From: Flavobacteriaceae bacterium
GTDB lineage: Bacteria > Bacteroidota > Bacteroidia > Flavobacteriales > Flavobacteriaceae
DNA length: 6,650 nucleotides
Assembly: GCA_016780435.1 (NCBI GenBank)
Contig: JADHLU010000051.1
Location: forward strand, 1 to 6,650
Direction: 5' to 3'
Under the pieces are notes generated by a model. The model saw only the letters and a list, made by a program, of their open reading frames with translations. It was not told where the DNA came from and did no database searches. A program made the position numbers and the translations under genes. This document shows, in pieces, positions 1 to 4,232 of the stretch (positions are counted from its first letter, which is position 1; each line of letters opens with the position of its first letter).

Positions 1-1038
1 TTGGTACTTCGAAAACAATTCAAAAACCGAACTCAGGTGGTGCTCCGCCATAAATGAAAAGTCTTGCGTGGCAAGCTCTAAGAGCACCTGGTTCTTCTTT
101 ACAATATAGCAGGGAACCTCAGGTACTAGCGGAGAACCGGCGGTTACGCAGGTTCCAGGATTTTCAAGGTCGATAAAACTTCTAACGTATAACGGTATTC
201 CTTTACGCTGCAGCGGCTGAAGTGTCTTTGGATGAATCACCGAGGCTCCGTAGAACGCCAGTTCAATGGCCTCAGTATACGAAACCTGGTGAAGCTGTAC
301 GGCATTTTCAAAGGCCCTAGGATCAGCATTGAGAACCCCAGGAACATCTTTCCAAATACTCACCGAATCCGCATCAAAAGCGTAGGCCAAGATAGCGGCG
401 GTATAATCAGACCCTTCTCTGCCTAAAGTAGTAGTAAAGTTATTGGCATCACTTCCTAAAAAACCTTGAGTAACAAGCAATTCACCCTGAGTGTTTAACC
501 GCTGAACGCGCTCTACGGTTTGCTGCCACTGCACCGAGGCATCCCGGTACACACTATCTGTTTTAATATATTGACGAATATCTAAGAATCGATTCGCAAC
601 TCCTTCTGCGTTGAGAAAGTCACTTACTATAGTCGTAGAGAGCAGCTCTCCATAGCCGACTATTTGATCGTAAATAAAAGAGTGATTAAGCGACTTGTTC
701 CAGGTTAAAAACCCGTGCATCTCTTCGAACAACAAGTCTACCTTGGCCTTAACCGGGGCAGACTGCGCTCCAAACAAATCTTCAATGATGGTTTGGTGAT
801 ACGCTTGAATGGGGCTAAGGGCTTCCTTAACCACCTCAAGCACAGACTCAGGGTGATTTTTTTTAGCCTGATAGTAGTTTGAAACCACGGTCTCCATGGC
901 GTTAGTGGTCTTTCCCATGGCCGATACCACGACGCACACGTCTTTGGTTCCTTGGTGCTGTAACACACGTAGTACATTGCGTATGCCCTCGGCATCATTT
1001 ACGGATGCTCCGCCAAACTTAAAAACCCTTTTTATCAT
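1..1038 (-). CDS. Aspartate kinase (aspartokinase), C-terminus cut by window edge
   Basis: Phosphorylates L-aspartate with ATP to give 4-phospho-aspartate, the first step towards lysine, threonine, methionine and diaminopimelate; cytosolic. Translating the minus strand from ATG at 1038 gives 346 uninterrupted residues. The N-terminal KFGGASV (residues 7-13) is the nucleotide/substrate motif of the amino-acid kinase fold. TTTLGREGSD (202-211) is the second family signature, WKDVPGVLNADPR (229-241) follows, and GASVIHPK (264-271) closes the catalytic domain. Residues after about 300 look like the start of the ACT regulatory region, so roughly 70-100 residues are probably missing if the enzyme is monofunctional. 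The N-terminus resembles monofunctional Bacteroidota aspartokinases more than the ThrA fusion with homoserine dehydrogenase, but the missing end leaves this open. Which amino acid inhibits it cannot be read here. The start lies inside the last codons of the upstream acetyltransferase gene (20-base overlap), which suggests translational coupling. No upstream alternative start is needed, because the KFGG motif sits at the usual distance from this Met. Confidence 0.95.
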   Translation of the reverse strand, partial: MIKRVFKFGGASVNDAEGIRNVLRVLQHQGTKDVCVVVSAMGKTTNAMETVVSNYYQAKKNHPESVLEVVKEALSPIQAYHQTIIEDLFGAQSAPVKAKVDLLFEEMHGFLTWNKSLNHSFIYDQIVGYGELLSTTIVSDFLNAEGVANRFLDIRQYIKTDSVYRDASVQWQQTVERVQRLNTQGELLVTQGFLGSDANNFTTTLGREGSDYTAAILAYAFDADSVSIWKDVPGVLNADPRAFENAVQLHQVSYTEAIELAFYGASVIHPKTLQPLQRKGIPLYVRSFIDLENPGTCVTAGSPLVPEVPCYIVKKNQVLLELATQDFSFMAEHHLSSVFELFSKYQ

Positions 1039-1519
1039 CTTTTTTGACATTAAACGCAATACCCTGCTCATCGAGCTGCACCACGTACCAATTTCTGAGC
1101 ACCTGCGCGCCCTTACTTTCATATAAGGCTATGGCCGAGGTGTTCCAATCCAACACTTCCCATCCGATTCGTCTCACGTTCAACGAGGCCCCGTAGGCAA
1201 TTACGCGGTCTAACAGCGCACTTCCTATACCCATTCCCCTAAAGGCGTCTTTCACAATGAGGTCTTCAAGATGAAGCGCCTTGCCCTTCCAGGTAGAGTA
1301 CCTCAAATAGGTGAGCGCAATGCCCACAACTTCTTTTGACGAAAGGGTTTCAGCCACAAAACAGTGAAAAAGCGAATGTGGACCAAAGCCGTCTCGCTTT
1401 AATTCATCTAGGCTGAGCACCATCTCGTCGGCCGCTTTTTCAAAAACAGCTAGGTCTTTGATCAGGGCTAAAATAGATGCAGAATCGGCCTCTGTAGCCG
1501 GTCGAATAGTGTATTCCAT
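1019..1519 (-). CDS. GNAT N-acetyltransferase, diamine/thialysine (SSAT-like) type
   Basis: A 166-residue acetyl-CoA-dependent N-acetyltransferase of the GNAT superfamily. The IRPATEAD start (residues 5-12) is the usual beta-1 region. YSTWKGKALHLEDL (74-87) and the acetyl-CoA pyrophosphate loop RGMGIG (94-99) form motif A. VLDWN (122-126) with A-I-A-L-Y (129-133) forms motif B. The strings STWKG, LEDL, RGxGIG and DWN in this order and spacing match spermidine/spermine N1-acetyltransferase and its thialysine-acetylating SSAT2 relatives, which also have about 170 residues. The substrate is therefore probably a small primary amine such as a polyamine, diamine or lysine analogue. This is a family inference, not proof. 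It is probably first in a leftward unit with aspartate kinase, whose start it overlaps by 20 bases. Start at ATG 1519: the conserved beta-1 strand follows immediately, leaving no room for a later start. The Lys/Asp-rich tail (KKDDKK) overlaps the kinase start codon and may be shaped by that overlap. Confidence 0.92.
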   Translation of the reverse strand: MEYTIRPATEADSASILALIKDLAVFEKAADEMVLSLDELKRDGFGPHSLFHCFVAETLSSKEVVGIALTYLRYSTWKGKALHLEDLIVKDAFRGMGIGSALLDRVIAYGASLNVRRIGWEVLDWNTSAIALYESKGAQVLRNWYVVQLDEQGIAFNVKKDDKKGF

Positions 1520-1542
1520 GGGCGCGAAGGTATCATAAAGGC

Positions 1543-1591
1543 CAAAAGGTTCAAAATACGTGTAATCTCACTCACAAAAGGGAGTCAAAAT
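1543..1591. repeat. Imperfect direct repeat, CAAAAGG plus TCAAAAT, two copies
   Basis: CAAAAGG occurs at 1543-1549 and 1575-1581. In each case it is followed by TCAAAAT, at 1551-1557 after one base and at 1585-1591 after three bases. The copies are spaced 32-34 bases, close to three helical turns. They overlap the candidate leftward promoter elements. They could be duplicated promoter boxes, a regulator's paired sites, or low-complexity coincidence. Confidence 0.4.
1552..1579 (-). promoter_or_regulatory. Candidate leftward promoter (Bacteroidota-type -33/-7)
   Basis: Read on the minus strand, TTTTG (1579-1575) is followed after 16 bases by TATTTTG (1558-1552). This resembles the Bacteroidota housekeeping promoter, TTTG upstream with TAnnTTTG about 19 bases further on, but the downstream box lacks one of the two spacer bases and the distance is a little short. 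Transcription would begin near 1545-1548, giving a leader of roughly 26-30 bases before the acetyltransferase ATG at 1519. This is the best match in the gap, but a chance match in A-rich sequence is possible. Confidence 0.3.
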
Positions 1592-1612
1592 GTTGTAGTT
1601 TAGAGTGAGTGA
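1568..1612. repeat. Inverted repeat TCACTCAC / GTGAGTGA
   Basis: The arms at 1568-1575 and 1605-1612 are exact 8-base reverse complements separated by 29 bases; pairing fails at the next base outwards. The arm centres are 37 bases apart, on either side of the probable rightward promoter. It could be a pair of operator half-sites or a long-loop RNA stem. It does not look like a terminator: there is no following T run, and it lies between two gene starts. Confidence 0.45.
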
Positions 1613-1623
1613 CTTTCGAGTCA
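1610..1623 (+). promoter_or_regulatory. Small palindrome TGACT-TTCG-AGTCA before the exonuclease start
   Basis: Perfect 5-base arms flank a TTCG centre, extendable by a G-U pair (1609/1624) in RNA. It ends six bases before the ATG at 1630, so in mRNA a tetraloop hairpin would sit across the ribosome-landing region. As DNA, TGACT-n4-AGTCA has the form of a dimeric repressor site. Its left arm overlaps the right arm of the 1568-1612 inverted repeat, so the two structures cannot form together in RNA. Function is inferred from position only. Confidence 0.35.
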
Positions 1624-1629
1624 TCTGCT

Positions 1630-2625
1630 ATGAAAAATCCGCTATTAGAATTTTCTGATAAGGGCATATATTGCCCTAAAGCCGATGTCTATTTAGACCC
1701 GTGGAAGCCCGTGCAAAAGGCTATCATATCTCATGCCCATGCCGATCACAGCCGCTGGGGGCATCAAAAGTATATCGCACACGAATACAGCGTTCCCATC
1801 ATGCAGCACCGACTCGGATCCATTGAGGTAACCGCTAAAAAATGGGGAGAAACCTTCAGCATAAACGGGGTGCGTTTCTCTTTGCATCCGGCCGGGCATA
1901 TCGTAGGATCATCGCAAATAAAAGCCTCCTACAAAGGAGAAACCTGGGTATTTTCTGGAGACTACAAGGTTCACAACGATCAGTACACCACCCCATTCGA
2001 GCCTCAGAAGTGCTCGGTTTTTATCACCGAATGCACCTTTGGAATTCCGGCTTTTAAATGGCCGTCACAAGACCAGGTATTTCATGAAATACGCGATTGG
2101 TGGCAACAGAATGCCGCCCAAGGGGTCACCTCTGTTCTTTTCGGTTATTCGCTGGGAAAGGCCCAGCGACTCAGCTATCATTTAGACAACTCCATCGGAC
2201 CCCTGCTGTTGCATCCAGTTATTCATGCGCACAATGAGGTCGTGAATAGTGTTCGAAAACTTCCGTCTCATCAAAAACTCGAAAGAGAGGTAGACCCCAA
2301 AACACATAGAGGTGTCCTGATTATAGCCCCTCCAAATGCCCAAGACGCTCAGTGGCTAAAGAAGTGGGAACCCTATAAAACCGCTGCTGCAAGCGGATGG
2401 ATGGCCACACGAGGCGCCAGAAGAAGAAGGGGCTACGACACCGGGTTTGTGCTTAGTGATCACAGCGACTTCAGCGAGTTGAATACAGCAGTACAAGCCA
2501 CTCAAGCGGAATCGGTCATTTGTACACACGGATACACAGAAATCTACTCTAAGTATTTAAACAGCCAAGGAATTCGAGCAACTACTGCAGACACTCCTTT
2601 CGAAGATGAGCCCAACGAAACCTAA
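1630..2625 (+). CDS. Ligase-associated DNA exonuclease, metallo-beta-lactamase fold
   Basis: A 331-residue metal-dependent DNA nuclease of the metallo-beta-lactamase/beta-CASP-like superfamily, the Exo member of the Lhr-Lig-Exo-PE repair cluster; a Pseudomonas relative was shown to be a manganese-dependent DNase. Metal-binding motifs are HAHADH (35-40), H90 in PAGH, D111 in SGDY, SDHSDF (276-281) and H300 in CTHG. SLGKAQR (174-180) and the basic stretch RGARRRRGYD (261-270) are family features, the latter probably DNA-contacting. The length is normal. Start: GTG at 1609 would add seven residues (VTFESSA, initiating as Met), but ATG at 1630 begins MKNPLLEFSDKGIY, matching the usual family N-terminus, and the added codons fall in a palindrome. 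ATG 1630 is therefore preferred. One small departure: residues 195-196 read HP where relatives, as I recall, usually have HG. First gene of the operon; the ligase follows after 8 bases. Confidence 0.93.
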   Translation: MKNPLLEFSDKGIYCPKADVYLDPWKPVQKAIISHAHADHSRWGHQKYIAHEYSVPIMQHRLGSIEVTAKKWGETFSINGVRFSLHPAGHIVGSSQIKASYKGETWVFSGDYKVHNDQYTTPFEPQKCSVFITECTFGIPAFKWPSQDQVFHEIRDWWQQNAAQGVTSVLFGYSLGKAQRLSYHLDNSIGPLLLHPVIHAHNEVVNSVRKLPSHQKLEREVDPKTHRGVLIIAPPNAQDAQWLKKWEPYKTAAASGWMATRGARRRRGYDTGFVLSDHSDFSELNTAVQATQAESVICTHGYTEIYSKYLNSQGIRATTADTPFEDEPNET

Positions 2626-2633
2626 CGTCACAG

Positions 2634-4232
2634 ATGAGAGATTTCGCCGACTTAATTGAAGTGCTTGATAAGACCACCAAAACCAACGAAAAGGTAGAGG
2701 CTTTAGCGCGTTACTTTGAACGGGCCTCAGACAAAGACAAGGTGTGGGTCATTGCTCTGCTTTCTGGCAGAAGACCTCCACGAGCTGTAAACGCTACCTT
2801 ACTGAGACAATGGGCTGCCGAAGTAGCCGGTATTGAACCCTGGCTGTTTGAAGAAACCTATCACATTGTTGGCGATTTGGCGGAGACCATTGCCTTGTTG
2901 GTGAGCTCAACTGGACACCTCTTCGCAGAAGAAATGCCCTCGTTGAGTGAGATTCTTGAATCGCTGATACCCTTAAAGGGTCTAGACGAAGCGCAAAAGA
3001 AAGCCTTTGTGTGCGGGTATTGGAGCCAATTCGATTACTTGAGTTGCTTCGCCTTCAATAAGTTTTTTACCGGAGGATTTCGATTGGGAGTAAGCCAGCG
3101 CCTGATGACCAAGGCCCTTGAAAAATATACCCAAATTGAGGCCGACGAAATTGCCTTGAAGCTCATGGGCAACTGGGACCCTCAATCAGTCAGTTTCGAA
3201 TCGCTTGTACTCGCTGAAAATAGCGAAGCTAAAGAGGCCAAGCCGTATCCCTTTTATCTGGCATACGCACTCGAAGGAGCCTTTAGCACATTAGGCGAGG
3301 TCAATCAATGGGCCATAGAACACAAATGGGACGGCATCAGAGCGCAACTCGTTTACCGAAACGAGTCGGTTTATTTGTGGTCTCGCGGAGAAGAACTGAT
3401 CAACGCGCAGTTTCCCGAACTACTATCGCTAGGACCATTGCTACCAAAATCTTGTGTGCTCGATGGCGAACTGCTAGCCTTTGACCATAAAAAGCCCTTA
3501 CCCTTTTCGGCCCTGCAGAAAAGGTTGGGTCGAAAAAAGAGCAGCGAGAAGTTAAGAGCCGAAATTCCGGTGGTCTTCATGGCCTATGACCTTCTCGAAT
3601 ACCAAGGGGTCGACCTTCGGGCTCAGCCTTACAGCGAAAGGCGCGATCGGCTCGAGGGCTTCTCTTTTGGGGGTTTATTGCAACTATCTGAGCGCATTAT
3701 GCCTAAACACTGGGGTAAGGTTGAAGAAGAAAAGGCGCGCGCTAAAGAAAAAGGTAGTGAAGGTCTCATGCTAAAAAAACTCGATTCACCTTATAGAGTG
3801 GGTCGAAAAAAAGGCGAATGGTTCAAGTCGAAGCTCGATCCTATGACGGTAGATGCTGTTCTCACCTACGCGATGAGAGGGCACGGAAGACGGAGCAACC
3901 TCTACACCGATTTCACCTTCGGGCTTTGGCAAATGTCAGCTGAAAATGAGCCCGAGCTGGTCACGTTTGCAAAGGCCTATTCAGGGCTAACCGACAGCGA
4001 ATTTGCTGAGGTAAATCAATGGATTAAGAAAAATACTATTGCCCGATTCGGACCCGTTCGCCAGCTCAATGCCGAACTCGTTTTCGAGATCGCCTTTGAG
4101 GGCATTAGCCCATCTTCAAGGCACAAAAGCGGATACGCCACCCGCTTTCCGCGCATTCTAAGGTGGAGAAAAGACAAGATCGCAGAACAGGCCAATCACC
4201 TCAGCGACCTAGAAGCATTGATCAGATCATGA
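2634..4232 (+). CDS. ATP-dependent DNA ligase (bacterial, repair-cluster type)
   Basis: A 532-residue ligase that seals nicks in duplex DNA using ATP, through an enzyme-lysine-AMP intermediate; it is distinct from the essential NAD-dependent LigA. An N-terminal DNA-binding helical domain (about 1-200) includes the family strings SGRRPPR (44-50) and GGFRLGVS (147-154). The adenylation domain has motif I EHKWDGIR (229-236, nucleophile K231), motif III DGE (277-279), motif IIIa VFMAYDL (314-320), motif IV SEGLMLKK (375-382) and motif V EWFKSK (395-400). The OB-fold domain (about 403-532) ends with the motif VI-like RFPRILRWRKDK (504-515). All catalytic residues are present and the length is typical. 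The ATG at 2634 gives a normal family N-terminus (TTKTNEKVEAL, 14-24). It lies 8 bases after the exonuclease stop with no clear ribosome site between, and its stop overlaps the helicase start. It is therefore probably co-translated and dedicated to this repair pathway rather than to replication. Confidence 0.96.
   Translation: MRDFADLIEVLDKTTKTNEKVEALARYFERASDKDKVWVIALLSGRRPPRAVNATLLRQWAAEVAGIEPWLFEETYHIVGDLAETIALLVSSTGHLFAEEMPSLSEILESLIPLKGLDEAQKKAFVCGYWSQFDYLSCFAFNKFFTGGFRLGVSQRLMTKALEKYTQIEADEIALKLMGNWDPQSVSFESLVLAENSEAKEAKPYPFYLAYALEGAFSTLGEVNQWAIEHKWDGIRAQLVYRNESVYLWSRGEELINAQFPELLSLGPLLPKSCVLDGELLAFDHKKPLPFSALQKRLGRKKSSEKLRAEIPVVFMAYDLLEYQGVDLRAQPYSERRDRLEGFSFGGLLQLSERIMPKHWGKVEEEKARAKEKGSEGLMLKKLDSPYRVGRKKGEWFKSKLDPMTVDAVLTYAMRGHGRRSNLYTDFTFGLWQMSAENEPELVTFAKAYSGLTDSEFAEVNQWIKKNTIARFGPVRQLNAELVFEIAFEGISPSSRHKSGYATRFPRILRWRKDKIAEQANHLSDLEALIRS

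Larger units (their letters stand above)
1520..1629. other. Divergent intergenic region
   Basis: This 110-base gap separates the leftward acetyltransferase-kinase unit from the rightward exonuclease-ligase-helicase unit, so it must carry both promoters. It is visibly richer in A and T than the flanking genes. It holds A-rich direct repeats, an 8-base inverted repeat, a small palindrome next to the rightward start and a candidate leftward promoter, each listed separately. For the rightward unit the best match to the Bacteroidota -7 element (TAnnTTTG) is TAGTTTAG at 1596-1603, one base off, with no convincing -33 TTTG upstream; this is weak evidence. No clear Shine-Dalgarno sequence precedes either start, as is common in Bacteroidota. 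Confidence 0.7.

Noticed and set aside
149..152. Coordinates are helicase residues: DEWH in motif II seemed unlike DEAD/DEAH helicases.
   Set aside because: DEWH is typical of the Lhr family, so it confirms the assignment rather than marking an oddity.
202..211. Coordinates are residues of the kinase: TTTLGREGSD differs from the textbook TTLGRGGSD, and KFGGASV differs from KFGGTSV, suggesting a defective enzyme.
   Set aside because: These variants are, as I recall, normal in Bacteroidota aspartokinases, and the rest of the catalytic domain is intact.
232..426. Plus-strand 64-codon frame opposite the kinase.
   Set aside because: It is antisense to the conserved catalytic core, with composition expected of a shadow and no start context.
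738..998. Minus-strand open frame of 86 codons within the kinase region.
   Set aside because: It is an out-of-frame shadow; the kinase frame through the same bases carries family motifs and runs unbroken from 1038 to 1.
2410..2441. Arg-rich run in the exonuclease, considered as an insertion or nuclear-localisation-like oddity.
   Set aside because: An RRRR-containing stretch just before the SDH metal motif is, as I recall, a regular feature of this nuclease family.
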